Shown here piece by piece: positions 16,833 to 25,790 of a stretch of 64,000 nucleotides of DNA (positions are counted from its first letter, which is position 1; each line of letters begins with the position of its first letter). The DNA comes from Lautropia sp. (GTDB lineage Bacteria; Pseudomonadota; Gammaproteobacteria; Burkholderiales; Burkholderiaceae_E), in the NCBI GenBank assembly GCA_030527825.1, contig JAUNAC010000002.1:62001-126000 (forward strand). Reading direction: 5' to 3'. The position numbers and the translations under genes were made by a program. The notes under the pieces were generated by a model. It had not been told where the DNA came from. It ran no database searches and saw only the letters and a list, made by a program, of their open reading frames with translations.

Positions 16833-17194
16833 GGTGATCAATGATAATGGGATTGTTGAAGGCTACGCCTACATCAGGGGCTGGTCATGGCATGGGCCGT
16901 CTGGTGTAGACAAGCGGTTTGTGGAGAGTCTCCTGTACGAGCTGGCCAGGCCGGTTCGCGGCGCTGGGAAACGGCACGAGACGGTTTACCGGCGCCTGTC
17001 CAGTCGGTACTTTGCGAGTGAATTATAGTGCAAATAAGAATGAGTCAGAAAATGGATAGCTTGGTAAAGCGTGCCGACATTTCGTTTCGCCGAGTCAGCT
17101 CGGCCGCCTGCCTGGGTGGGCGGTGTGGGGGAGATTACGGCTGGACTGATGGTCAGCGTGTTGACATGGCAGCCCTGGAAATCGCCGGAAGGGT
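16833..17194. other. Upstream region of the siderophore receptor, 362 bp without a gene
   Basis: Holds the presumed promoter and Fur element of the receptor and the 3' side of hemN. A GATAAT at 16843-16848 lies next to the receptor start. A small stem GCCGAG-TCA-GCTCGGC type sequence occurs near 17090-17105 without a T run. An open frame on the plus strand here has no family resemblance and no ribosome site, so I do not call it. Confidence 0.5.
17028..17046 (-). promoter_or_regulatory. Candidate Fur box for the siderophore receptor
   Basis: GTGCAAATAAGAATGAGTC resembles the GCAAATAAGAATGA half of Fur sites seen in many beta- and gammaproteobacteria. It lies ~200 bp before the receptor start, which is far but workable with a long leader. 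Only one half matches well, so confidence is modest. Confidence 0.4.
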
Positions 17195-18631
17195 TCAGGC
17201 GGGATGAAGGGCAATGGTGACCGGTTTCGCCTGTTCGCGGTCTGTGCGGATCGTGTCGGTCAGGGGCTGTTTGCCTTGTTGCTGACGCAACGGGGCATGG
17301 CGGTCGAACACCATGGCAATGCTGCGCAGGAAGTAACGTCCGAGCGGGGTGGCCTGGATGCCATGTTCATCCTGATGGATGAGGCCGGCATCGGCAAAGC
17401 GCTGCAGTCTGTCGCACTCGTCACGGAAGTAGTGGCGCGGGTCGATCAGGAAACGCTGGCCGATGGCGCCGAAGTCGAGGCGCCCCTGGCACATCAGTTC
17501 CATGATAACGGCCCGCTGCAGGATGTCGTCGTCGCACAGTTCGATGCCGCGTGCCGTGGGTAGTTGGCCGGATTCGACAGCCTGGCGCCAGGGTTTGAGT
17601 TCGCGATGATTCTGCGTGTAGATCGGGCCGATGGCGCTGATGGCCGAGACACCCAGACCGATCAGGTCATCATCTGGCATGGCCGTATAGCCCATGAAGT
17701 TGCGGCGCAGGGTACCGCGGGCCAGTGCCTGGGCCAGATCGTCCGAGGGCAGCGCAAAATGATCCATCCCGATATGCTGGTAGCCGGCCTCGTGCAGCGC
17801 CTGGATGGCCAGATGCATCATGGCCATGCGCTGGGTCTGGTCGGGGATGTCCTCGGGGCGGATGAGTCGCTGTGCCTTGAAGCGCTGAGGCAGGTGGGCG
17901 TAACCATAGATGGCCATGCGGCTCGGGCGCAGGCTGGCGATGCGGGTCAGGGTGTGTGTCAGCGTGGCTAAGGTCTGCCGGGGCAGGCCATAGACCAGGT
18001 CGACATTGATGGAATCGAAATCCAGTGTCTGGGCATGCGCCATCAGTCCGGCCACCATGGCGTCGGGCTGGATGCGGTGGATGGCTTGCTGGACATCGGG
18101 GTCAAGATCCTGAATGCCCAGGCTGATGCGGTTAAAGCCCATGGCCCGGAGATTGTCGAGCCGGGTGTTGTCGACTGTGCGCGGGTCGATTTCGATGGAG
18201 CATGCGGTCTGAGGTTGCAGGCCGATGGCGGTGTTGAGGGTAGCCAGCAGCTCGGCCAGCTGGGCGTCGCTGAAAAAGGTGGGCGTGCCTCCGCCCAGAT
18301 GGACCTGTGAAATTCGGGTGTGAGGATACAAATGTGTCGCATACAGGCCAATCTCCTGCTTCAGGGTCTGGAGATAGGCTTCACCTTTGGCATGATCCCG
18401 GGTGCCGATGCGGTTGCAGGCGCAATAGTGGCAGATGGATTCGCAGAAAGGGATGTGGACATAAACGGCAACGGGCTGGCCGGGCTGCTGCCTGGATCGG
18501 TTGTCCAGCCACCGGCGCTGTCTGCCAGTATCAAATGATTCGACGAAACGATCGGCCGTGGGGTAGGAGGTGTACCGCGGCCCCGGCTGATCAAAGGCAC
18601 GAATCTGCTCGATGGTTGGCATGTTGTCCAT
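17195..18631 (-). CDS. hemN: Oxygen-independent coproporphyrinogen III dehydrogenase
   Basis: Radical-SAM enzyme that decarboxylates coproporphyrinogen III to protoporphyrinogen IX without oxygen, feeding heme to the cbb3 oxidase. The N-terminal GPRYTSYPTADRF, the cluster motif VHIPFCESICHYCACN (CxxxCxxC), HLGGGTPTFFSD, and ISLGIQDLDPDVQQAIHRIQ are all characteristic of true HemN rather than HemW. The start is set after the FNR box at 18666-18679, because a longer frame (to 18682) would run through that site; ATG 18622, 18643 and 18658 are alternatives. Divergent from fnr, as expected for anaerobic or microaerobic control. Confidence 0.93.
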   Translation of the reverse strand: MDNMPTIEQIRAFDQPGPRYTSYPTADRFVESFDTGRQRRWLDNRSRQQPGQPVAVYVHIPFCESICHYCACNRIGTRDHAKGEAYLQTLKQEIGLYATHLYPHTRISQVHLGGGTPTFFSDAQLAELLATLNTAIGLQPQTACSIEIDPRTVDNTRLDNLRAMGFNRISLGIQDLDPDVQQAIHRIQPDAMVAGLMAHAQTLDFDSINVDLVYGLPRQTLATLTHTLTRIASLRPSRMAIYGYAHLPQRFKAQRLIRPEDIPDQTQRMAMMHLAIQALHEAGYQHIGMDHFALPSDDLAQALARGTLRRNFMGYTAMPDDDLIGLGVSAISAIGPIYTQNHRELKPWRQAVESGQLPTARGIELCDDDILQRAVIMELMCQGRLDFGAIGQRFLIDPRHYFRDECDRLQRFADAGLIHQDEHGIQATPLGRYFLRSIAMVFDRHAPLRQQQGKQPLTDTIRTDREQAKPVTIALHPA

Positions 18632-18665
18632 GTGGAAAAGCATGAATGAACGTGACATGCTGGTT

Positions 18666-18679
18666 TTGATCCTGATCAA
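18666..18679. promoter_or_regulatory. FNR box between hemN and fnr
   Basis: TTGATCCTGATCAA is a perfect match to the FNR consensus TTGAT-N4-ATCAA. It lies in the divergent hemN/fnr region. TACAAT at 18683-18688 could be a -10 for fnr, in which case the box sits in the promoter spacer and would allow FNR to repress itself; toward hemN the spacing fits an activating position. Those assignments are inference. Confidence 0.85.
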
Positions 18680-18882
18680 CATACAATTACAATGGGCAAG
18701 AGAAGCCGCATGTGTTGCCCGGTTGTCTGGTCATGGCAGTCTCGATGTTGCCATGCCCGGGTATATCCCGGTCCGTGGGGCCGGGTTGTACTGCTTTCCA
18801 ATCTCCCTGGCTGCCCATCTTCTGCAGCATCCTGCCTGACCCAGAGGGCCTTTACTTGAAGAACATCCCGGCGGTTGAATCC

Positions 18883-19695
18883 ATGGCGTCTGTCCAGGCG
18901 GTTTCCGGGCAGGCTTCCTGCATGACCTGCAGCATGCATGACCTCTGTCTGGTCGAGGGGTTGAGTGCTAGCGACATGGCACAGCTCTCCGGCATGGTCA
19001 AGACCCGGCGCCGGGTGAAGCGGGGCGCCTATCTGTACAAGGCCGGTGACCCGTTTGACGCGATCTACCCCATCCGGGCAGGTTTTTTCAAGTCGCGGGT
19101 CCTGTCGCCGGATGGCCGTGAGCAGATTATCGGTTTTCCCATGCCAGGCGATGTCCTGGGCTTTGACGCAATCAGCCGTGGTTTTTTTCACAGCGACGCG
19201 GTGGCGCTGGAAGATGCCGATGTCTGTGTGGTTCCCTTTTCGGAGCTGGAGTCGATCGGGCGCTGCTTTCCGCCTCTGCAGCAGCGTCTGCATCGCATTA
19301 TTTCACGGGAGATCGTGCGTGATCAGGGGTTGATGATGCTGCTGGGCACGATGCGGGCCGAGGAGCGCATCGGCGCATTCCTGCTGGAGCTTTCCCGGCG
19401 CTTCATGCGGCGGGGCTTTTCACCCAGTCAGTTCATCCTGCGGATGACACGTGAGGAAATCGGTAATTATCTGGGACTGAAGCTGGAGACGGTCAGCCGC
19501 ACGCTCTCCAGATTGCAGGAGCAGGGGGTCATTTCGGTCGAGCAGCGCAAGATGCAGATCATTTCGCATGAACGGCTGCGCGCATTGTCGGGGGTGCCCG
19601 AGTCTCACCAAGGGCTGGATGCGCCGCCGGGTACGCAGCGCGTTGCTGTGATGCGGGTTCATGAACCGTGGTCGGCATCGCAGAACCAGTCGTAG
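18883..19695 (+). CDS. fnr: FNR/Anr-type oxygen-sensing transcription factor
   Basis: Crp-family regulator holding an oxygen-labile [4Fe-4S] cluster, switching on genes for low-oxygen life. The N-terminus has SCMTCSMHDLCL (Cys13, 16, 22) and the fourth ligand Cys115 in DADVCVVPF. A cNMP-fold domain (RRRVKRGAYLYKAGDPFDAIY) and the dimer helix lead to the HTH with MTREEIGNYLGLKLETVSRTLSRLQEQGVI, whose E..SR recognition residues match FNR specificity for TTGAT. A TTG at 18856 with AGAGGG at 18843-18848 is a credible alternative start adding nine residues. Neighbouring hemN and ccoN both carry FNR boxes. Confidence 0.93.
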   Translation: MASVQAVSGQASCMTCSMHDLCLVEGLSASDMAQLSGMVKTRRRVKRGAYLYKAGDPFDAIYPIRAGFFKSRVLSPDGREQIIGFPMPGDVLGFDAISRGFFHSDAVALEDADVCVVPFSELESIGRCFPPLQQRLHRIISREIVRDQGLMMLLGTMRAEERIGAFLLELSRRFMRRGFSPSQFILRMTREEIGNYLGLKLETVSRTLSRLQEQGVISVEQRKMQIISHERLRALSGVPESHQGLDAPPGTQRVAVMRVHEPWSASQNQS

Positions 19696-19711
19696 TGCGG
19701 ATGGTTTGGCG

Positions 19712-20425
19712 TCAGCAAAACGGGTGGGCGCTGCCCTGCAGGGCAGCCGCCAGGCCGGCCGCCGCCAGCAGGATCAGCAGCATGCCATTGAGCCGGTAGC
19801 TGATTTTCGCGCCCCGGCCCGACAGCAGGGTTCGCATACCCGATTCCATCAGAAAGAGCCCTATGCTGGTTCCCATGGCGAATGCGCCCATGACGGCCAT
19901 GGCCCCCAGCGGGGTGGCGGCCAGGATGGCTGTTCCCAGGGCGGTATACAGCAGGCCACAGGGCAGGCCGGCCCACATCAGGCCGCGCCACCATGCGGAT
20001 GGCCGGCTGCGTCTGCCCGCGGGGGAGGTGAACAGGCGGCTGCCGAGCAGGGCGAGCCAGACCGGCTCGCGGCCCAGAATGAGCAGGTTCATGCCCAGTG
20101 CGATCAGCAGGGCGTTCATGCCGGCCCAGAGTGATTCGAACAGGGGTTGCCAGTGCGCCGCTGCCAGAATCTGCTGGCCGACCGTGCCGGCCAGTAGGCC
20201 AAGCAGACTGTAGCCGAGCAGGCGACCGCCCTGAAAGTGCCACCATAGCCGATCCGGCCACCGGAGCCCGGCCTTGCGGGTTGGGCCAGGGCAGGCCGTT
20301 TCGGTGACAATGGGAATGCCGCGCAGCGCCATGTGCTGCAGGCCGGCGCACATGGTCAGACAGTGCAGGCCACCGCCAGCGCCCATCACGAGGCCGGCAG
20401 ACACCAGGGGCCAGGCGCTGTTCAT
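19712..20425 (-). CDS. TauE/SafE-like (COG2836) membrane protein of the cbb3 cluster
   Basis: Polytopic inner-membrane protein of 237 residues. It opens with GAGGGLHCLTMCAGLQHMAL, the conserved G.HC.GMC motif of the COG2836 family often found with ccoGHIS genes. The rest consists of hydrophobic helices such as LLGYSLLGLLAGTVG and ALLIALGMNLLILG. It directly follows ccoH (start right after the ccoH stop on the minus strand) and is the last gene of the cluster. A part in copper handling or oxidase assembly is inferred from location and the Cys/His motif; sulfite export is only the family's label. Confidence 0.75.
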   Translation of the reverse strand: MNSAWPLVSAGLVMGAGGGLHCLTMCAGLQHMALRGIPIVTETACPGPTRKAGLRWPDRLWWHFQGGRLLGYSLLGLLAGTVGQQILAAAHWQPLFESLWAGMNALLIALGMNLLILGREPVWLALLGSRLFTSPAGRRSRPSAWWRGLMWAGLPCGLLYTALGTAILAATPLGAMAVMGAFAMGTSIGLFLMESGMRTLLSGRGAKISYRLNGMLLILLAAAGLAAALQGSAHPFC

Positions 20426-20989
20426 TTACGGATGCGGGGACTGTACGGTATTGGGCTGACGTGCATCGAAGTGCTGCACGTTCAGGGATTCAACGGCCTG
20501 AAGTCCTGCCATGGGCAGGCGCCAGCCTTCGCCTTCCAGTGCAATATGCCAGCGGGTGCCCGGTGCCCAGGTGACAGGCTGGCGGGCATGCCAGTGGTGC
20601 TCGTCGTCTGCCTGCATGTGCAGGGTCAGGTCGTTATTGGGGTCGGACGGATGCAGTAGCCGGATCCAGCGTGGGGTGACCTTGGTGGCGGTGGGCAGCA
20701 GGCTCAGTTCCACCTCAAGGACGTGCTCCGGCGTCGTGTGCATGCTCAAGGAACCGGCAATGCCCAGCTTCCTGGCGCTGTCTTCGCGACGGGTGTCCGG
20801 CGCTACGCTCAGTCCCTCTTTGACGTAATCGCTGCCGATCGGGGTATCCGCGCCATGGGCCGCTATCCAGAGTGTGGTCAGGCCGGCGACAACCGTAGCG
20901 GCCGGGATGCCAACCACCATCCAGACCAGTGGCTGGGAGAAGGCCCGGACGGGCTGGGTCCGGTCAGGGGAAGGGCGGGTTTCGTTCAT
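20426..20989 (-). CDS. ccoH: FixH/CcoH family cbb3 oxidase assembly protein
   Basis: Single-span membrane protein of ~187 residues with a periplasmic domain. The helix is PLVWMVVGIPAATVVAGLTTLWIA; the DYVKEGLSV motif that follows is typical of FixH. The C-terminal domain (LSLLPTATKVTPRWIRLLHPSD...WHIALEGEGWRLPM) is a beta-rich FixH fold. I use ATG 20989; the frame is open 43 codons further, into ccoG. In other species CcoH stabilises the newly formed cbb3 complex. It ends next to the TauE-like gene with no gap. Confidence 0.85.
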   Translation of the reverse strand: MNETRPSPDRTQPVRAFSQPLVWMVVGIPAATVVAGLTTLWIAAHGADTPIGSDYVKEGLSVAPDTRREDSARKLGIAGSLSMHTTPEHVLEVELSLLPTATKVTPRWIRLLHPSDPNNDLTLHMQADDEHHWHARQPVTWAPGTRWHIALEGEGWRLPMAGLQAVESLNVQHFDARQPNTVQSPHP

Positions 20990-20993
20990 GGGG

Positions 20994-22508
20994 TTATTGC
21001 GGGACCATGAAGATGCTGTTTTCGACGCGGGCCGCGGCGGCGGGGCCATCACTGGCATCGGGGCTGGCAACCGGGGTGACCTCGATCTGGATCGGGTGGC
21101 TGCCGGGTCGTTCCTCACTGTCGACGGGTAGTTGCAGCGCCAGGGGCACCAGCCGGTTGGAGGCGGGCGGGACCTCTACCTGGGTATCTCCCGAGACATG
21201 CAGACCGGCCAGACCGCTGACACTCAGTTTCAGCATCAATGGCTGTTCGCTGGCGTTCATCAGCTGCAGGGTATAGGTGTTTTCGACGGCACCGTTGTCG
21301 GCGAAACGGGCCAGTGAGGCACGGTCACGGATGACATCAACCCGCAGGGGATTGCGTGTCGCCAGCGACCCGACCAGGAAACCGGCCAGTGTCAGCAACA
21401 GGATCGCATAGATGAGCACCCGGGGACGCAGCACCCGTTTGGCGGTGGCCCGGGTGTCAAGGTGGTTGGCCAGTGCATTTTCGGTGGTGTAGCGGATGAG
21501 GCCACGCGGATAGGACATCTTGTCCATGACCGAGTTGCAGACATCCACGCAGGCGGCGCAGCTGATGCACTGGTATTGCAGGCCGTCGCGGATGTCGATG
21601 CCGGTGGGGCAGACTTCGACGCACAGGCCGCAGTCGATGCAGCTGCCCAGGCCCAGGGCGGCCGGATCCGCTTTTTTTGAGCGTGAGCCACGCGGATCGC
21701 CCCGCTCCTTGTCATAGGTGATGATCATTGTGTCCTTGTCGAACATCGCGCCCTGGAAGCGGGCGTAAGGACACATGTAGGTGCAGACCTGCTCGCGCAG
21801 GAAGCCGGCGTTGCCCCACAGGGCAAAGGCATAGAAAATGAACCAGAACCACTGCCAGGGGCCCAGTTCCAGGTGCAGGATCTGGCCGGGCAGTTGACGG
21901 ATGGGGGAGAAGTAGCCGATGAGCGTAAAGCCGGTGACCAGGGACACCAGTACCCAGAGGAGATGCTTGGTGCCGCGTACGCGGAACTTGTGCCAGGACA
22001 TGGGGGCCGCATCGAGCTTGCGGCGCTTGGCGCGGTCGCCTTCGAGTTTGGCCTCGATCCACATGAACAGTTCGGTGTAGACCGTCTGTGGACAGGAGTA
22101 GCCGCACCAGACCCGCCCGGCGACGGCAGTGACAAAGAACAGGGTGAGGGCACAGAAGACCAGCAGCCCGGCGAGGTAGATGAAGTCCTGTGGCCAGAGT
22201 ACCGTGCCGAACAGGTGAAACTTGCGGGCGTCGAGGTCGAACAGTACGGCCTGACGTCCGTTCCACTGCAGCCAGGGTAACCCGAAGAACACCAGCTGCG
22301 TGATGGTCAGACTGATGATTCGCAGGTTGTCGTAGCGGCCTCGGACGGAACGCGGCTGAATCTTGACCCGTGCCGAATAGCTTGAAAACAGCTCCCCCTC
22401 ACGGGCGGCATCGTGTGCCGCAAGCTCGGCAGCTGCCGTTTTGGCCTTGCCGGTACTGGTGGCTGCACGGTTTCGCTGGACCTGGATGACGCGGGCTTCG
22501 GGTTCCAC
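20994..22508 (-). CDS. ccoG: cbb3 oxidase accessory iron-sulfur protein CcoG (RdxA/FixG)
   Basis: Membrane-bound ferredoxin-like protein of 504 residues, reported in other bacteria to reduce Cu(II) to Cu(I) for the oxidase. Several membrane helices precede two 4Fe-4S motifs: SCIDCGLCVEVCPTGIDI and CISCAACVDVCNSVMDKM. A further Cys pair occurs in AGRVWCGYSCPQTVY, and QVCTYMCPYARFQ is another conserved FixG element. The C-terminal ~150 residues form the FixG Ig-like domain (LMLKLSVSGLAGLHV). Four bases separate it from ccoP upstream, and it runs into ccoH. Confidence 0.95.
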   Translation of the reverse strand: MEPEARVIQVQRNRAATSTGKAKTAAAELAAHDAAREGELFSSYSARVKIQPRSVRGRYDNLRIISLTITQLVFFGLPWLQWNGRQAVLFDLDARKFHLFGTVLWPQDFIYLAGLLVFCALTLFFVTAVAGRVWCGYSCPQTVYTELFMWIEAKLEGDRAKRRKLDAAPMSWHKFRVRGTKHLLWVLVSLVTGFTLIGYFSPIRQLPGQILHLELGPWQWFWFIFYAFALWGNAGFLREQVCTYMCPYARFQGAMFDKDTMIITYDKERGDPRGSRSKKADPAALGLGSCIDCGLCVEVCPTGIDIRDGLQYQCISCAACVDVCNSVMDKMSYPRGLIRYTTENALANHLDTRATAKRVLRPRVLIYAILLLTLAGFLVGSLATRNPLRVDVIRDRASLARFADNGAVENTYTLQLMNASEQPLMLKLSVSGLAGLHVSGDTQVEVPPASNRLVPLALQLPVDSEERPGSHPIQIEVTPVASPDASDGPAAAARVENSIFMVPQ

Positions 22509-22511
22509 GGT

Positions 22512-23420
22512 TCAATGTTTTTTCGTCGGGTTGGACAGGGACATCACGTAGCCGGCCAGCACGTTGATCTGGTCTTCGGTAAAGATTTCCCGGTGGGCAG
22601 GCATCTGGCTGTCGAAACCATGGTTGATGGCATATATCACTCCCTTGAGGCCGCCGCCATGCAGCCAGATCCGGTCCGTGAGGTTGGGGGCGCCGATTTC
22701 CTGGTTGCCCTTGCCGTCCGGGCCGTGGCAGGCTGCGCAGACCTGGAAGCCTTTTTTGCCTTTTTGGGCCTTGATGGGATCAGTGGCCGAGCCGGAGAGC
22801 GAGAGCACGTATTGTGCGGTGTTCTCGATGTCGGCGGGACTGTCGAAGGCGGCAGCCTGTGGCGGCATGATGCCGTGACGACCGTCGGTGATCGTTTCGA
22901 CAATGGCTTCGGCGTCCCCGCCATGCAGCCAGTCGTTGTCGGTCAGGTTGGGGAAGTGGCGTCCACCCCGGGCATCGGCACCATGGCACTGTGCACAGTT
23001 GTTCAGGAAGAGGCGCTGGCCAATGGCCAGGGCGTCGGGGTTGGTCTTGAGCTGATCCGGGGTCTGCTTGGCGAATTTTGCGTAAATGGGGGCCAGCGTG
23101 GCGGCGACCTCACTGCGCTCCTGCTGGTACTGACCTCGCGAGGTCCAGCCACTGGTACCTGGCCAGGTGCCCAGGCCAGGGTAGTAGATCAGATAGCCGA
23201 CGGCGAAGGAGATGCAGATGAGAAACAGCCCCATCCACCAGAGCGGCAGCGGATTGTTGGCTTCGCGGATATCGTCGTCCCAGACGTGGCCGGTGGTGTT
23301 GTCGGCGGTAGGGGCGGGCCTGCGGCTGTTGGAAATGAGAACGAACAGACAGAACAGCAGGCTGAGAATGGTCAGGATGACGACATAGTATGACCAGAAG
23401 CCCGATACGAAATCAGCCAT
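22512..23420 (-). CDS. ccoP: cbb3 cytochrome c oxidase diheme subunit CcoP
   Basis: Membrane-anchored c-type diheme subunit that passes electrons to CcoO/CcoN. Two N-terminal helices (YYVVILTILSLLFCLFVLI and WWMGLFLICISFAVGYLIYY) match the two-helix form of CcoP. Heme sites are CAQCH (142-146) and CAACH (228-232), with methionine ligands likely in HGIMPPQA and DSQMPAH. Length 302 is normal. It overlaps ccoQ by 8 bp (23413-23420), and ccoG follows 3 bp later, so translation is coupled through the operon. Confidence 0.96.
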   Translation of the reverse strand: MADFVSGFWSYYVVILTILSLLFCLFVLISNSRRPAPTADNTTGHVWDDDIREANNPLPLWWMGLFLICISFAVGYLIYYPGLGTWPGTSGWTSRGQYQQERSEVAATLAPIYAKFAKQTPDQLKTNPDALAIGQRLFLNNCAQCHGADARGGRHFPNLTDNDWLHGGDAEAIVETITDGRHGIMPPQAAAFDSPADIENTAQYVLSLSGSATDPIKAQKGKKGFQVCAACHGPDGKGNQEIGAPNLTDRIWLHGGGLKGVIYAINHGFDSQMPAHREIFTEDQINVLAGYVMSLSNPTKKH

Positions 23421-23568
23421 TTTTCTTCTCGTTGGGTTCGTTCAGTGGGAGCATGGCCGCTTCATCGAAGCGTCCCTTGTTTTTGTTCGACCAGGCATAG
23501 GCCACGATGCCCAGAAAAACGATGAGAAAGAACAGGGTGATCAGGCCCCGAAGAAGATTCAGATCCAT
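23413..23568 (-). CDS. ccoQ: cbb3 oxidase small subunit CcoQ
   Basis: A 51-residue frame (MDLNLLRGLITLFFLIVFLG... ending NEKKNG) with one membrane helix followed by AYAWSNKNKGRFDEAA, the standard CcoQ/FixQ layout. It lies exactly between ccoO and ccoP, overlapping the ccoP start by 8 bp. CcoQ stabilises the CcoN-CcoO-CcoP complex in other species. Too short for many gene finders, but composition and position are convincing. Confidence 0.92.
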   Translation of the reverse strand: MDLNLLRGLITLFFLIVFLGIVAYAWSNKNKGRFDEAAMLPLNEPNEKKNG

Positions 23569-23588
23569 GTGCGGCGTCTCCTGTGTCC

Positions 23589-24203
23589 CTATTGATTTTT
23601 GGGGCGGATGCGGCCCAGGCTCTGCAGGAAAGCGATCAGGGCATCCTGTTCGGTTTTGCCCTTGACCTCGTCGGCTGCGCCGGCGATCGCCTCATCGGAG
23701 AACGGCACGCCAACGTCACGCAGTGCTTTCATGTGGCTGGCAATGCTGGCCGCGTCGACAAGGTTTTCTTCAAGCCATGGATAGGCGGGCATGTTCGATT
23801 CGGGCACGACGTCGCGTGGATTGTGCAGGTGGGCGCGGTGCCATTCATCGCTGTAGCGGCCACCCACGCGGGCCAGATCGGGGCCGGTGCGCTTGCTCCC
23901 CCACTGGAAGGGGTGATCCCAGACGGATTCTCCGGCCACTGAATAGGGGCCATAGCGCAGGGTTTCTGCCCGGAAAGGACGGATCATTTGCGAATGGCAG
24001 TTGTAGCAGCCTTCCCGGACGAAGATGTCGCGGCCGGCCACCTGCAGCGCGCTGGGCGGTGTCATGCCGGGCAGTGGCTCGGTGGTTGAGCGCTGAAAGA
24101 ATAGCGGCACGATCTGCACCAGTCCGCCGACGGATACCACCAGCAGAATCAGCACGATCATCAACCACGGATTGGTTTCAATTTGTTCGTGAGAGAGTTT
24201 CAT
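23589..24203 (-). CDS. ccoO: cbb3 cytochrome c oxidase monoheme subunit CcoO
   Basis: Membrane-anchored monoheme cytochrome c of the oxidase. One N-terminal helix ([22 protein letters not shown]), then the heme motif [13 protein letters not shown] (Cys66, Cys69, His70), and the conserved [16 protein letters not shown] and [11 protein letters not shown] segments, the methionine of the latter being the probable axial ligand. Length 204 is normal. It lies between ccoN (105 bp upstream) and ccoQ (20 bp downstream). Confidence 0.96.
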   Translation of the reverse strand: MKLSHEQIETNPWLMIVLILLVVSVGGLVQIVPLFFQRSTTEPLPGMTPPSALQVAGRDIFVREGCYNCHSQMIRPFRAETLRYGPYSVAGESVWDHPFQWGSKRTGPDLARVGGRYSDEWHRAHLHNPRDVVPESNMPAYPWLEENLVDAASIASHMKALRDVGVPFSDEAIAGAADEVKGKTEQDALIAFLQSLGRIRPKNQ

Positions 24204-24308
24204 CGGAAGTCTTCCTCAGGGGGCAGCGTTGCCGGCCCGGTCTGCGTGCGGCCGGTCTGGCTGGGCCGGCACGACAGCGGGTGAGCAATGGTTGCTGCCC
24301 GATGGTGG

Positions 24309-25790
24309 TCAGTGGCTCTGGCTGGAGGTATTCAGTTGCGGGACGGCAAGGGCAGGGGTGGGCTGTGCGGCATCCTTTCCGACAGCCAGCGGGGCTGCCA
24401 GGGTGTCGCCCCGGACGGTGCGCCAGGTGTTGTAGGCCATGACCACCATGCCGGCCAGATACAGCATGCCGCCAATCAGGCGAACCACGTAATACGGGAA
24501 ACTAGCCTTGACGGACTCGGCGAAGGTGTAGGTCAGTGAGCCATCCGGCTCCAGTGCACGCCACATCAGGCCCTGCGTGACACCGGCGACCCACAGGGCA
24601 ATGGCGTAGAGCGCGATGCCGATGGTGGCCAACCAGAAGTGCAGTTCGATGAGGGTGATGCTGTACATGCGCTCGCGGCCCCACAGACGGGGGATGAGGT
24701 AATACAGGCTGCCCATGGTGATGAGGCCAACCCAGCCGAGTGCGCCGGAATGCACATGGCCGATCGTCCAGTCGGTGTAGTGCGACAGGGCGTTGACGGT
24801 CTTGATGGACATCATCGGGCCTTCGAATGTGGACATGCCGTAGAAGGACAGGGCTACGATGAGAAAGCGCAGGATGGGGTCTTCGCGCAGGCGGTGCCAG
24901 GCGCCGGACAATGTCATGATGCCGTTGATCATGCCGCCCCAGGATGGCGCCAGCAGGATCAGTGAGAAGACCATGCCAAGTGACTGTGTCCAGTCGGGCA
25001 GGGCAGTGTAATGCAGGTGGTGAGGGCCGGCCCACATGTAGGTGAAGATCAGTGCCCAGAAGTGGACAACGGAGAGCCGGTACGAATAGATGGGGCGGCC
25101 GATCTGTTTGGGCACGAAGTAATACATCATGCCCAGAAAACCGGCGGTCAGGAAAAAGCCCACGGCATTGTGCCCGTACCACCATTGCACCATGGCATCC
25201 TGTACGCCGCCGTAGACGGAATAGGACTTCATGAAGCTGACCGGAATGGCGGCATTGTTGACGAGGTAGAGCAGGGCCACGGCCAGAATGAAGCCGCCGT
25301 AGAACCAGTTGGCAACATAGATGTGCTTGATCCGGCGTTTGACGATAGTGCCGAAGAAGACGATGCCGAACGCCACCCAGACGGCCACGACCAGCAGGTC
25401 GATCGGCCATTCCAGCTCGGCATATTCCTTGGCCTGGGTATAGCCGAGCGGCAGCGTGATGATGGCCGAGACGATCACAGCCTGCCAGCCCCAGAAGCTG
25501 AAGGCTGCCAGTTTGGGGGAGAACAGCGGTACCTGCGAGGTGCGCTGCACGGTGTGGTAGGCGGTGGCCATCAGACCGCAGCCCCCAAAGGCAAAGATGA
25601 CGGCGTTGGTGTGCAGGGGGCGCAGGCGGCCGAAACTCAGCCAGGGAATACCCAGGTTCAGGCCAGGGAAGGCAAGCTCGGCGGCGATATAGACGCCAAC
25701 GGCCATGCCCACCACGCCCCAGACGATGGTCATGATGGTGAACTGGCGAATGACGCGGTCATTCCACGCGATGGGGGGTGATGTAGTCAT
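24309..25790 (-). CDS. ccoN: cbb3 cytochrome c oxidase catalytic subunit CcoN
   Basis: Heme-copper oxidase subunit I, carrying low-spin heme b and the b3-CuB site where oxygen is reduced with high affinity. About 12 helices; conserved stretches include [20 protein letters not shown] (the WYGHNAVGF CuB histidine motif of cbb3 enzymes), [15 protein letters not shown], and [18 protein letters not shown] use ATG 25790; the frame is open 19 codons further but without cbb3 similarity. Length 493 is normal. A consensus-like FNR box 258 bp upstream and the neighbouring fnr gene indicate induction at low oxygen. Confidence 0.96.
   Translation of the reverse strand: MTTSPPIAWNDRVIRQFTIMTIVWGVVGMAVGVYIAAELAFPGLNLGIPWLSFGRLRPLHTNAVIFAFGGCGLMATAYHTVQRTSQVPLFSPKLAAFSFWGWQAVIVSAIITLPLGYTQAKEYAELEWPIDLLVVAVWVAFGIVFFGTIVKRRIKHIYVANWFYGGFILAVALLYLVNNAAIPVSFMKSYSVYGGVQDAMVQWWYGHNAVGFFLTAGFLGMMYYFVPKQIGRPIYSYRLSVVHFWALIFTYMWAGPHHLHYTALPDWTQSLGMVFSLILLAPSWGGMINGIMTLSGAWHRLREDPILRFLIVALSFYGMSTFEGPMMSIKTVNALSHYTDWTIGHVHSGALGWVGLITMGSLYYLIPRLWGRERMYSITLIELHFWLATIGIALYAIALWVAGVTQGLMWRALEPDGSLTYTFAESVKASFPYYVVRLIGGMLYLAGMVVMAYNTWRTVRGDTLAAPLAVGKDAAQPTPALAVPQLNTSSQSH

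Noticed and set aside
16771-17028. Plus-strand open frame between the siderophore receptor and hemN
   Set aside because: Overlaps the receptor start and the presumed Fur/promoter region, lacks a ribosome site and similarity.
17090-17105. Small GCCGAG/CTCGGC stem downstream of hemN
   Set aside because: No T tract in the hemN direction and short stem; not supported as a terminator.
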